From the NCBI RefSeq assembly GCF_965221685.1, contig NZ_OZ244907.1: DNA of 64,000 nt. One strand, given 5' to 3'. The translations under genes were made by a program, and so were the position numbers. Every line of letters starts with the position of its first letter. Within the stretch, counting starts at the first letter, position 1. This DNA comes from Palauibacter sp022826685. GTDB lineage: Bacteria > Gemmatimonadota > Gemmatimonadetes > Palauibacterales > Palauibacteraceae. Positions 16,426 through 24,260 of the stretch are shown here, one piece after another. A model generated the notes under the pieces. The model had not been told where the DNA came from and ran no database searches. It saw nothing but the letters and a program-made list of their open reading frames with translations.

Positions 16426-17019
16426 TCAGCTCCGGGCGGCCCGCTCCTCGCCGATGGTCTCCGGCACGGGAATGCCGAAGGCGAAGCCCTCCAGCCTGGC
16501 CACGGATGTGCGCGTCCCGGCCACTTCCTTGCGGAGTTCAACGATCTCGCCGCGCAGGCCCTTGATCTCGCTCCGCATCTCGCCGCGCAGGCTCTTCATT
16601 TCGCCCCGCACCTCGCCGTGCCGGCCGTGGATCTCACCGCGCAGCTCGTCCCGGACGCCGTGGATCTCGGTCCGAAGTTCATCCCGGACGCCGTGGATCT
16701 CGGTCCGAAGTTCATCCCGGACGCCGTGGATCTCGGTCCGAAGCTCGTCCCGGAAGCCTTGGATCTCCCCCCGCAGCTCGCCCCGGACGCCTTGGATCTC
16801 CCCCCGCAGCTCATCGCGCAGCCCATCGCACCTGCCGACGATCTCGCTCTTCACCTCCACGCGGGTATCGGCCAGCTCCACGCGGGTATCGGCGAGGTCG
16901 CCGGCCAGCCGGTCGAACTTGCCGTCGAGCTTGCGGGAGTTCCACTCCAGCCTCGCGCCCACGCCGAGGATGGCCACGACCACGGTGATGATTCCGATCA
17001 CATCAAGTCCCATTTCCAC
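16426..17019 (-). CDS. Membrane-anchored coiled-coil protein with 11-residue repeats
   Basis: The 197-residue product starts with a hydrophobic segment (residues 5-21, VIGIITVVVAILGVG) and is then almost entirely a charged heptad/hendecad coiled coil. The unit DELRTEIHGVR recurs with little change between about residues 65 and 145. A short repeat of ADTRVEL precedes it (about 43-58). The C-terminal part (LRGEIVELRKEVAGTRTSVARLEG) resembles bacterial coiled-coil proteins of the DUF1640/LPP type. Likely an oligomeric inner-membrane protein; function unknown. The DNA repeats are nearly identical, so the array has recently expanded or contracted. It is convergent with the preceding gene and also lies inside the island. 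Confidence 0.75.
   Translation of the reverse strand: MEMGLDVIGIITVVVAILGVGARLEWNSRKLDGKFDRLAGDLADTRVELADTRVEVKSEIVGRCDGLRDELRGEIQGVRGELRGEIQGFRDELRTEIHGVRDELRTEIHGVRDELRTEIHGVRDELRGEIHGRHGEVRGEMKSLRGEMRSEIKGLRGEIVELRKEVAGTRTSVARLEGFAFGIPVPETIGEERAARS
16651..16815. repeat. 33-base tandem repeat inside coiled-coil gene
   Basis: Five 33-base units start at 16651, 16684, 16717, 16750 and 16783. The first two are identical and the third differs at two bases; units four and five differ more and share changes. Each unit encodes 11 residues in frame on the minus strand, and weaker units extend on both sides. Slippage or unequal recombination would change the protein by 11-residue steps. Confidence 0.9.
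16857..16899. repeat. Short 21-base tandem repeat in the same gene
   Basis: A 21-base unit containing CACGCGGGTATCGGC occurs twice in tandem and encodes ADTRVEL on the minus strand. It is separate from the 33-base array and has its own period. Confidence 0.7.
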
Positions 17020-17131
17020 GAACGTCCCTGCCGAAGGTTCATGGTTCGGCGCCGTCCCGGCACCGCTACCAACGCCAACCTCCGGCCGCGTATCAATGTG
17101 GGGTCAACCGGGAATCCGGTTCAAGCGGAGC

Positions 17132-17250
17132 CCCGTCCCCGCCTCGTCGTCTGCGGCCACATCCACGACTCCTGGGGCGTCCGCTCCCGAGCCGGTCACA
17201 CACCGGTCGTGAACGCCGGTCCCGGCGGGATCGAACGGCGTCTCGAAAGT
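17132..17250 (+). pseudogene. Truncated second copy of metallophosphoesterase 3' end
   Basis: This stretch encodes PRPRLVVCGHIHDSWGVRSR in one frame, identical to the C-terminal metal-binding segment of the phosphoesterase ending at 15220. It then diverges (HTPVVNAGPGGIERRLE against STPIVNAGPKGIEWLLE) and reads on past the original stop position. There is no start codon or upstream domain, so it is a remnant. It lies in the 355-base gap before gyrA. The substitutions after the identical 48 bases suggest an allele from another lineage or an old remnant, not a fresh copy. Confidence 0.85.
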
Positions 17251-17373
17251 CGCGGAATGCCCCGAAACCCGGTAGATTAGAGGGTCTTACCGAGTGCGGC
17301 CGGGCTCCCCCGGAGCTGCCATTGGTCGCCGCGTCCTCGAGGATCTCGAAAACGCCAGTTCCAGCGGGAATCC

Positions 17374-19917
17374 ATGACCACCGAGAGCATAGAACGCGTC
17401 GAGCAGAGACCGCTCGAAGAAGAGATGCGCGAATCGTTCATCGACTACTCGATGAGCGTCATCGTGCAGCGCGCCCTGCCCGACGTCCGCGACGGCCTGA
17501 AGCCGGTCCACCGCCGGATCCTGTACGCGATGCACGAGGCCGGCCTCGGCCCGACCCGACCCTACAGAAAGAGCGCCACCGTCGTCGGCGACGTGATCGG
17601 TAAATACCACCCGCACGGCGATTCGGCCGTCTACGATTCGCTCGTCCGGATGGCGCAGGAGTTTTCGCTCCGTTATCCGCTCGTCGACGGGCAGGGCAAC
17701 TTCGGGTCCGTGGACGGCGACTCCGCCGCGGCCTACCGCTACACCGAGGCCCGGCTGCACGGATTCGCGAGCGAACTGCTCGGCGACATCGACAAGGACA
17801 CGGTCGACCACACGCCGAACTTCGACGACCGGCTGCAGGAGCCGACGGTGCTGCCCTCCGCGCTCCCCAACCTCCTCGTCAACGGCTCGTCGGGCATCGC
17901 GGTGGGCATGGCCACGAACATCCCCCCGCACAACCTCCGCGAGGTGGCCGCCGCCTGCCACCGCCTCATCGAGGCGCCCGACACGACGCTCGACGAGTTG
18001 ATGGAGATCATCCGCGGTCCCGACTTCCCCACCGGGGGCACGATCTTCGGCGGGGCCGGGATCCGCGAAGCCTACCGCCTGGGCCGCGGCCGGGTCGTGA
18101 TGCGCGCGAAGGCCGATATCGAGGAGGGACGGGACGGCCGCGACCGCATCATCGTCCGCGAGATCCCATTCATGGTGAACAAGACCCGCCTCATCGAGCA
18201 GATCGCGGGTCTCGTGCGCGACAAGAAGGTCACGGACATCTCCGACCTCCGCGACGAGTCCGACCGCGACGGGATCCGGGTCGTCATCGAACTGAAGCGC
18301 GACGCGGTGCCGCAGATCGTCCTGAACCAGCTCTTCAAGGGCACGCAACTGCAATCCACCTTCGGCGTCATCATGCTCGCGCTCGTCAACGGCGAGCCGC
18401 AGGTGATGGATCTCAAGACGATGCTCGGGCACTTCCTCGAGCACCGGCACGAGGTCGTCGAGCGGCGGACGCGCTTCGAGTACGGCGTGGCGAAGGACCG
18501 GGAACACGTCCTCGAGGGGCTCAAGGTCGCGGTCGACCACATCGACGAAGTCATCCGCATCATCCGCGCCTCACCCGAGACCGAGGTCGCGGGCGCGGAA
18601 CTCCGGTCGGCCTTCGATCTCAGCGAACGCCAGGCCGACGCGATCCTGAACATGCGTCTCGCGCGCCTCACGGGCCTCGAAATCGAGAAACTCGAGGAGG
18701 AGTTGGAGAAGGTCCGCGCGCGCCGGCAGGAACTCGAGACCATCCTCGCCTCGCGCGCCCGGCGGATGGAGATCGTCGGGGAGGAGCTTTCGACCCTCGT
18801 CGACAAGTTCGGCGACGAGCGCCGCACCGAGATCGTGCCCGACACCTCGGACCTCACGGACGAGGACCTCATCGCGGAAGAGCGGATGGTCATCACCGTC
18901 TCGCACTCCGGTTACATCAAGCGCATCGAGCCTGCGGTCTACCGGGCGCAGCGGCGCGGCGGGCGCGGGATCGCGGGCATGGGCACGAAGGAAGAGGACT
19001 GGGTCGAGCATCTCTTCCTCGCCTCGACCCACGACTACCTCCTCATCTTCACGACCGCGGGCCGCATGTACTGGCTCAAGGTGTACCAGATCCCGCTCGC
19101 ACGCCGGACGGCGCGCGGGAAACCCGTCGTGAACCTGCTGAGGATGGCGAAGGGCGAGAAAATCGCCTCCATCGTCAGGGCGCGCGAGTTCTCGGCTGAC
19201 CGCTTCCTCATCTTCGCGACACGCCGGGGCCTCGTGAAGAAGACCAGCCTCGCCGCGTATCGGAATGTGCGTGCGCCGGGGCTGCGGGCCATCAACATCC
19301 TCGAGGACGACCGCCTCATCGATGTGAAATTGAGTGACGGCTCGAACGATGTGATTCTCGCCACGCGGCGCGGGATGGCGATCCGTTTCTCGGAGAGCGA
19401 CGCCCGGGAGATGGGACGAGTGGCCCAGGGCGTGCGCGGCATCCGGCTCTCGGACGATGACACCGTCGTAGGGCTCGTGGTCGCCCGGCGCGGCGGCTCT
19501 CTCCTGACCGCTACAAAGCTCGGGATGGGGAAACGGAGCGAAGTCGACGACTACCGGATCCAGAGGCGCGGCGGCAAGGGTCTCATCAACCTCAAGCCCA
19601 CGGAGAAGTCGGGCCTCGTCGCCGCGGTGCGGGAGGTGACGGACGACGACGAGTTGATGTTCGTGACCCGGAACGGCGTCATCAACCGGCAGCCGGCGGA
19701 GGGGATCCGCGTAATCGGACGCAATACAATGGGGGTGCGGCTCGTTTCCCTCGACGAGGGGGACGAACTAGTGGACGTCGCGAGCCTGATCGATCCGATC
19801 GGAACGGATCCGGCGGCGGACGACGATGCCGAGGCCGAAGCTCTTGACGGTGCCGAGGCCGGCGACGTCGAGGGCGGCGCTGACGTCGAGGCCGGCGACG
19901 TCGAGGCCGCCGAGTGA
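17374..19917 (+). CDS. gyrA: DNA gyrase subunit A
   Basis: GyrA is the breakage-reunion subunit of gyrase and introduces negative supercoils together with GyrB. The 847-residue protein has the N-terminal DFIDYSM-like segment ESFIDYSMSVIVQRALPDV, the quinolone-determining region HPHGDSAVYDSLVRMAQ, with Ser and Asp at the two classic resistance positions (wild-type pattern), and the catalytic tyrosine in AAAYRYTEARL. The C-terminal beta-pinwheel carries a GyrA box QRRGGRG near residue 526. A second one (QRRGGKG) supports gyrase over topoisomerase IV. The last 40 residues are an acidic tail with repeated GDVE units. The stop overlaps the next start (GTGA). gyrB is not in the window. Confidence 0.96.
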   Translation: MTTESIERVEQRPLEEEMRESFIDYSMSVIVQRALPDVRDGLKPVHRRILYAMHEAGLGPTRPYRKSATVVGDVIGKYHPHGDSAVYDSLVRMAQEFSLRYPLVDGQGNFGSVDGDSAAAYRYTEARLHGFASELLGDIDKDTVDHTPNFDDRLQEPTVLPSALPNLLVNGSSGIAVGMATNIPPHNLREVAAACHRLIEAPDTTLDELMEIIRGPDFPTGGTIFGGAGIREAYRLGRGRVVMRAKADIEEGRDGRDRIIVREIPFMVNKTRLIEQIAGLVRDKKVTDISDLRDESDRDGIRVVIELKRDAVPQIVLNQLFKGTQLQSTFGVIMLALVNGEPQVMDLKTMLGHFLEHRHEVVERRTRFEYGVAKDREHVLEGLKVAVDHIDEVIRIIRASPETEVAGAELRSAFDLSERQADAILNMRLARLTGLEIEKLEEELEKVRARRQELETILASRARRMEIVGEELSTLVDKFGDERRTEIVPDTSDLTDEDLIAEERMVITVSHSGYIKRIEPAVYRAQRRGGRGIAGMGTKEEDWVEHLFLASTHDYLLIFTTAGRMYWLKVYQIPLARRTARGKPVVNLLRMAKGEKIASIVRAREFSADRFLIFATRRGLVKKTSLAAYRNVRAPGLRAINILEDDRLIDVKLSDGSNDVILATRRGMAIRFSESDAREMGRVAQGVRGIRLSDDDTVVGLVVARRGGSLLTATKLGMGKRSEVDDYRIQRRGGKGLINLKPTEKSGLVAAVREVTDDDELMFVTRNGVINRQPAEGIRVIGRNTMGVRLVSLDEGDELVDVASLIDPIGTDPAADDDAEAEALDGAEAGDVEGGADVEAGDVEAAE

Positions 19918-20912
19918 CCGGCGCGACCGCGACGCTCGTTTCACTCGCCGACGTCGAAGCCGCACACGAGCGGATTCGCGGAGCGGTCCGGCGCACGCCG
20001 CTGATCCATACCCCCTTCCCGCGGGCGGGCGGGCGTGGCGCGACCGATGCGCCGGACGGCGTGTGGCTGAAATGCGAGAACCTCCAGCGCGTCTCGGCCT
20101 TCAAGGCGCGCGGCGCGTACAACTATGTGAGCCGGCTCTCTCCGGAAGAGCGGGCCGCGGGGCTCCTCACCTACTCCTCCGGCAATCACGCGCAGGCGGT
20201 GGCGTGGACCGCCCGGGCGTTCGGCGTGCCGGCGCGGATCGTGATGCCCGTCGATGCCCCGGACGTGAAGCGGGAGGCGACGATCGCCCTCGGGGCGGAG
20301 GTCGAACTCGAAGGCACGACGTCGTCCGAGCGCAAGGCGCGCGCCGAGCAGATTCAGCGGGAACTCGGCGGGACGATGGTGCCGCCGTTCGACGACCCGG
20401 ACATCATCGCGGGGCAGGGGACCGTGGCGCTCGAGGTCATCGAGCAACTCGGCTCCCGGGAACCGGGGATGGTGCTGGCTCCGATCGGCGGCGGCGGGCA
20501 GCTGTCGGGCGTCGCCGCCGTCGTGCGGCGGCGGTGTCCGGAGGCCGAGGTGATCGGCATCGAGCCCGCGGGGGCGGCCTCGATGCTGCGCTCGCTCGAG
20601 CACGGCGCGCCCGTCACCCTCGACCGCGTATCCACCGTCGCCGACGGCCTCAAGCCGGTACGCCCCGGCGACCTCACCTTCGCCCACTGCCGCGACCTGG
20701 TGGACCGCGTCATCACGGTCGACGACGAGGCGATCCGGGACGCCGTGCGCTGGCTCTTCGGCCTGCGGCTCGTGGTGGAGCCCTCCGGAGCGGCCACGGT
20801 GGCCGCGCTGCTCAACGGCGCGGTAACGCCCGCGGCACGAGGGGAGACCGTGGCGATCCTCTCCGGCGGCAACATCGAGCCCGCGCTCCTCGCGGACTGG
20901 ATCGGCGGTTGA
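19914..20912 (+). CDS. Threonine/serine dehydratase-like PLP enzyme
   Basis: A fold-type II pyridoxal-phosphate enzyme of 332 residues. Lys64 in VSAFKARGAYN is the expected Schiff-base lysine, SSGNHAQAVAW binds the substrate carboxylate, and the glycine-rich phosphate loop is APIGGGGQLSGVA. It lacks the C-terminal ACT-like regulatory domain of biosynthetic IlvA, so it is the catabolic threonine dehydratase, serine racemase or hydroxyaspartate ammonia-lyase type; sequence alone does not separate these. The start is GTG 19914, overlapping the gyrA stop. The stop overlaps the next ATG (TGATG). Confidence 0.88.
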   Translation: MTGATATLVSLADVEAAHERIRGAVRRTPLIHTPFPRAGGRGATDAPDGVWLKCENLQRVSAFKARGAYNYVSRLSPEERAAGLLTYSSGNHAQAVAWTARAFGVPARIVMPVDAPDVKREATIALGAEVELEGTTSSERKARAEQIQRELGGTMVPPFDDPDIIAGQGTVALEVIEQLGSREPGMVLAPIGGGGQLSGVAAVVRRRCPEAEVIGIEPAGAASMLRSLEHGAPVTLDRVSTVADGLKPVRPGDLTFAHCRDLVDRVITVDDEAIRDAVRWLFGLRLVVEPSGAATVAALLNGAVTPAARGETVAILSGGNIEPALLADWIGG

Positions 20913-21625
20913 TGGTCTCCAACGGGGCCGGCGCCTCGAAGCTCGTGTTGTTCGACATCGACGGGACGCTCCTGCACGCGGCGGGGGTCGGCCGCTCGGC
21001 CATCGAGGGCGCGATGATCGAGGTGTACGGGACGCCCGGACCCATCGACGATCTCCCCTTCGACGGGATGACGGACCCTCAGATCGTGCGCACGCTCCTC
21101 CGCGCCGAAGGCCTGTCGGAGGACGAGATCGCGCCGGGGTTCGACCGGCTCTGGCCCGTGTACGCGGCGCGGCTCGAAGACGAAATCGACGAGCGGCGCG
21201 ACCGGATGCGCCCGACGCCGGGCGTCCCCGAGATCCTCGATGCGCTCGAGGCGGAGGGCGCGGCGCTCGGCCTCCTGACGGGCAACATCGTCGCCGGCGC
21301 CGAGGGAAAGCTGTCGGCGGTCGGGCTCTGGCGCCGCTTTCCGTTCGGCGCCTTCGGCTGCGACGACGCGGACCGGAACCGCCTGCCGCCCATCGCGCTC
21401 GAGCGGGCCTTCCGCCATACGGGGACGCGGTACGGCCCCGGCCGCACCTGGATCGTCGGGGACACGCCGCACGACATCGAGTGTGCCCGCGGGTCCGGCC
21501 TGTCCGTGCTCGGCGTGGCCACCGGCCGCTTCTCCGTGGACGATCTTCGCCGGGCCGGTGCCGACGAAGTCCTTCCTTCGCTCCGGGACACCGGCCGCGC
21601 GATGTCGGCCCTGGCAAGCGCATGA
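20912..21625 (+). CDS. HAD-superfamily hydrolase (phosphatase)
   Basis: The 237-residue protein has HAD motif I FDIDGTLL at residues 14-21, motif II LLTGN near 123-127, and motif IV GDTPHDIECAR near 193. The helical cap between motifs I and II resembles the phosphoglycolate phosphatase/beta-phosphoglucomutase group. The substrate is not evident. It is coupled at both ends: ATG 20912 overlaps the dehydratase stop, and its own stop overlaps the next ATG. Confidence 0.85.
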   Translation: MVSNGAGASKLVLFDIDGTLLHAAGVGRSAIEGAMIEVYGTPGPIDDLPFDGMTDPQIVRTLLRAEGLSEDEIAPGFDRLWPVYAARLEDEIDERRDRMRPTPGVPEILDALEAEGAALGLLTGNIVAGAEGKLSAVGLWRRFPFGAFGCDDADRNRLPPIALERAFRHTGTRYGPGRTWIVGDTPHDIECARGSGLSVLGVATGRFSVDDLRRAGADEVLPSLRDTGRAMSALASA

Positions 21626-23037
21626 ACCGGGGCTCGAAAGGCGACCCGAAGGCCTATCGATTCGATGTCCGCCTCGCGGGCGAGCCGGTGCGGCCCGAGG
21701 TCTCCGTCGTCTGTTCGCCGGCCGGGGTTCACTTCGAGGACCGGCAGATCCCGCTCGCATCCGTCTTCTGGGTATCGAGGCGGGCCGGCCTCATTCTCGT
21801 CTTCGCCCGGCAGGAATCCGTCGCCTTCTTCGGGGAGAGCGGAGACCTGGAGGACTTCGCCCGCAGCGTGGAACGGGGGAGCGATGTGGCGGGCCGGCGG
21901 TCCCTCCTCCGGCCGCTGGCCGCGGACGTCGTCGTGTGTACCGCCGGCACCGAGATCGCCGGGACGATCGGCGACGCGCCCCTCGAGGGGCTTTACCTCG
22001 CGGTGTTCACGCGGCGGGGGCTGCATCTCTTCGCCGAAGAGCACGAGTACACCCTTAGCTGGCCGACCGAGCACGCGGCCGAGGCCGCCGCCGACGCTGA
22101 TGGAGATGGCCGTCCCGTCCTCGAACTCGCCAAGGGGGACGCGTCCTTCGAGATTCGCTATCTCTTCCCGGAGGAAATCCGCGCCGTCCTGGAGGTCGCC
22201 GGCTCCGTCCCCGCGCCTCCGGACACCGACGACGCCCTGGAGATGTTCGACAAGGGGGAAGTCGCACGCCCGGTGCGGACGCGGCTGCCCGATTTCTCCG
22301 TGGGCGCGGACACGCTGCAACGGGTGTGCGAGGCGGCGGTCGACCGCGTGCGGATCGACCCTTCGATCGGCGAGAGCTTCGATCGGCGCTACTTCGAGCG
22401 GCACTTCCGGACGCTCGGTGAGATGGCGCTCGGGCCCCTCATGCTGCGGCGCTCCGCCGCGCTCGAAGCCGACTCCGTCGCCGGCGCCGTTCAGGCCATG
22501 GATGCGGAGCAGATGCGGCAGGACGCGATCGCCGCGTTTCGGGGTGTCACCGAAGAGTTGGCGCGAGTGTACGCGGCCGAAGTACAGGCGATCGTCAGGA
22601 CCAGGCGTCTCGACCGGGACAAGGGCGAGAAGGCGTTGGCCGCCGCGGGCGAGCCCGCCTTGCGGGAGACGACGTCAAAGTACATCGATGCCCTGAGCCC
22701 GGCGTTCGACGCCACCCTGGCCCGGCAGCAGCTCCTCCTGCAGCAGTTGCACGCGCGCGATCTCGCGCCGCCGGAGGCGGAGGAAGCGAGCGTCGAGGAG
22801 GCGATCCGGGCCTGGAAGGACGAGGTGACGAAGCTCGACCGGGCGTACGTGTCCGCGGCCGAGGCGGCGCTCGTCGAAATCGGGGCCCTGTGGTCCGATC
22901 GCATGATCCCCGGCCTCCGGGCGCTGGCAGCCCTTCGCGCCCGGCGCTTGTCGAAGCGGGGCCGATGGGCGATTCTCGCGATAGTGGCGTTCTTCGCCGC
23001 TGCAGCGCTGGCCTGGCTGGCCCGCGACCTGATTTAG
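21622..23037 (+). CDS. Hypothetical protein with C-terminal membrane anchor
   Basis: A 471-residue protein I do not recognise. Residues 1-210 are beta-rich and look like two related halves (RPEVSVVCSPAGVHFEDRQI; ADVVVCTAGTEIAGTIGD), suggesting PH-like or similar domains. Residues 230-445 are largely helical and charged, with possible coiled coils. A single transmembrane helix (WAILAIVAFFAAAALAWLA) ends the protein. No signal peptide is present, so most of it should be cytoplasmic and tail-anchored. ATG 21622 overlaps the HAD gene stop (ATGA), so it belongs to the gyrA operon. Confidence 0.7.
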   Translation: MNRGSKGDPKAYRFDVRLAGEPVRPEVSVVCSPAGVHFEDRQIPLASVFWVSRRAGLILVFARQESVAFFGESGDLEDFARSVERGSDVAGRRSLLRPLAADVVVCTAGTEIAGTIGDAPLEGLYLAVFTRRGLHLFAEEHEYTLSWPTEHAAEAAADADGDGRPVLELAKGDASFEIRYLFPEEIRAVLEVAGSVPAPPDTDDALEMFDKGEVARPVRTRLPDFSVGADTLQRVCEAAVDRVRIDPSIGESFDRRYFERHFRTLGEMALGPLMLRRSAALEADSVAGAVQAMDAEQMRQDAIAAFRGVTEELARVYAAEVQAIVRTRRLDRDKGEKALAAAGEPALRETTSKYIDALSPAFDATLARQQLLLQQLHARDLAPPEAEEASVEEAIRAWKDEVTKLDRAYVSAAEAALVEIGALWSDRMIPGLRALAALRARRLSKRGRWAILAIVAFFAAAALAWLARDLI

Positions 23038-23054
23038 GACCGGGAGTACGACAG

Positions 23055-23819
23055 ATGGCAAGGAAGATGGCACAGCAACAGAGCGCTCCCCCGCGCAAGA
23101 ACCGGTGGTTCCCGATCGCCCTGGTCGTCATCGTGGCCGCCGGCGGGTACTGGCTCTTCGTGGGAGGCGGACAGGGCGGCTCGGGTCCGCCCGCGACGCA
23201 CCCGGACCTTCTCGAGGTCCTGGCCGAGGCCGAGCCCGATGCATCCGTCGGCGTGCCGATCGGGCCCGAGTCCGCGCCGATCACGATCGAGGAGTTCTAC
23301 GACCCTTCCTGCCCCTACTGCGCGAGTTTCGCGGGCTTCGCCGGCAAGCTCCTGCGCCAGAACTATGTCGAGACCGCGAACGCTCCCGTGCGCTGGGTCT
23401 CGTACGACTACATGGTCGGTTTCCCCAACTCCGTCGCGGCCTCGCTGGCCGCGCGCTGCGCGGGTGAGCAGGGACTCTACTGGCCGGTGCACGACCTCAT
23501 CCTCTCCCGCCAGACGCAGTGGTATCAGCTCGGCGACCCCGCCAACGCCATCGCCGAGATCGCGACGCAGGCCGGCGTCGATGCCGATGCCTGGAACGTG
23601 TGCATGCGCGAGCGCCGCCCGCTCGAGGATATCGCCAAGTCGCACCAGTTCGGCGTGTCGCGCGGGGTGAACTCCACCCCCACACTCTTCGTCGACGGCG
23701 TGCGGGTGGACCTCGCGGGCGTGGAACCCTACACGCACATCGAGGGCCTCATCCAGGCCCGGATCGAGGCGCTCTCCTCCGGGGACGATCCTTCGGAGAG
23801 CGGACAGGGAGCACCGTAG
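23055..23819 (+). CDS. DsbA-like thioredoxin-fold oxidoreductase, membrane-anchored
   Basis: The 254-residue protein has an N-terminal transmembrane helix or uncleaved signal (residues 18-37), then a DsbA-like domain with active site CPYC at 86-89 and the cis-proline segment VNSTPTLFVDG near 210. It should form disulfides in exported proteins. The VKOR gene follows three bases later, giving an oxidase pair in which VKOR reoxidises the DsbA-like protein. GGGAG at 23042-23046 precedes ATG 23055. Confidence 0.9.
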   Translation: MARKMAQQQSAPPRKNRWFPIALVVIVAAGGYWLFVGGGQGGSGPPATHPDLLEVLAEAEPDASVGVPIGPESAPITIEEFYDPSCPYCASFAGFAGKLLRQNYVETANAPVRWVSYDYMVGFPNSVAASLAARCAGEQGLYWPVHDLILSRQTQWYQLGDPANAIAEIATQAGVDADAWNVCMRERRPLEDIAKSHQFGVSRGVNSTPTLFVDGVRVDLAGVEPYTHIEGLIQARIEALSSGDDPSESGQGAP

Positions 23820-23822
23820 CCC

Positions 23823-24260
23823 ATGAGTGAGTTGAACCGGCGCCGGGGGATCGCGCTCCTGGCGCTGGCCGGGCTCTTCCTCTCCACCTACCTCTTCCTC
23901 TACGCGCTTGGCTACTACGGCGAGCTTGCGTGCGGCGCGGGCGGCTGCGATCTCGTGCAGGGGTCGCGCTGGGCCCGCTTCCTCGGATTCCCCGTGGCCG
24001 GCTGGGGCGTGGGCTGGTACGTGGCCGTGTTTGGCGTCTCGATGCTGGGGACCCGGGACGGCATCGGCGCCGCGGGCTGGATCCCGCGCGTGCTGGCCGT
24101 GCTCGCCCTGGGCGGACTCGCCTTCACGATCTACCTCACGGCGCTGGAACTCTGGGTCATCCACGCCATCTGCCGCTGGTGCGTGGGAAGCGCCGTCATC
24201 ACCCTCGGCATCTTCCTCCTCACCCTCCCCGACTTCCGCGCGCTCCGTCGCCCGGGCTGA
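23823..24260 (+). CDS. Vitamin K epoxide reductase (VKOR) family protein
   Basis: A 145-residue membrane protein with four hydrophobic segments. It has the loop cysteines C37 and C42 (ACGAGGCD) and the redox pair CRWC at 117-120 near the membrane, as in bacterial VKOR proteins that replace DsbB. It passes electrons from the DsbA-like partner to quinone. It has no fused thioredoxin domain, consistent with the separate partner gene immediately upstream. The 3' end overlaps the convergent creatininase-family gene by 41 bases. Confidence 0.9.
   Translation: MSELNRRRGIALLALAGLFLSTYLFLYALGYYGELACGAGGCDLVQGSRWARFLGFPVAGWGVGWYVAVFGVSMLGTRDGIGAAGWIPRVLAVLALGGLAFTIYLTALELWVIHAICRWCVGSAVITLGIFLLTLPDFRALRRPG

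Noticed and set aside
16585..16830. 33-base repeats as a possible CRISPR array
   Set aside because: The units are contiguous with no spacers, keep one reading frame and encode an 11-residue coiled-coil period inside a clear gene.
15221..17131. Island as an insertion sequence or integrative element with its own recombinase
   Set aside because: Neither of the two genes encodes a transposase or integrase, and no terminal inverted repeats are seen. Only the flanking duplication supports mobility.
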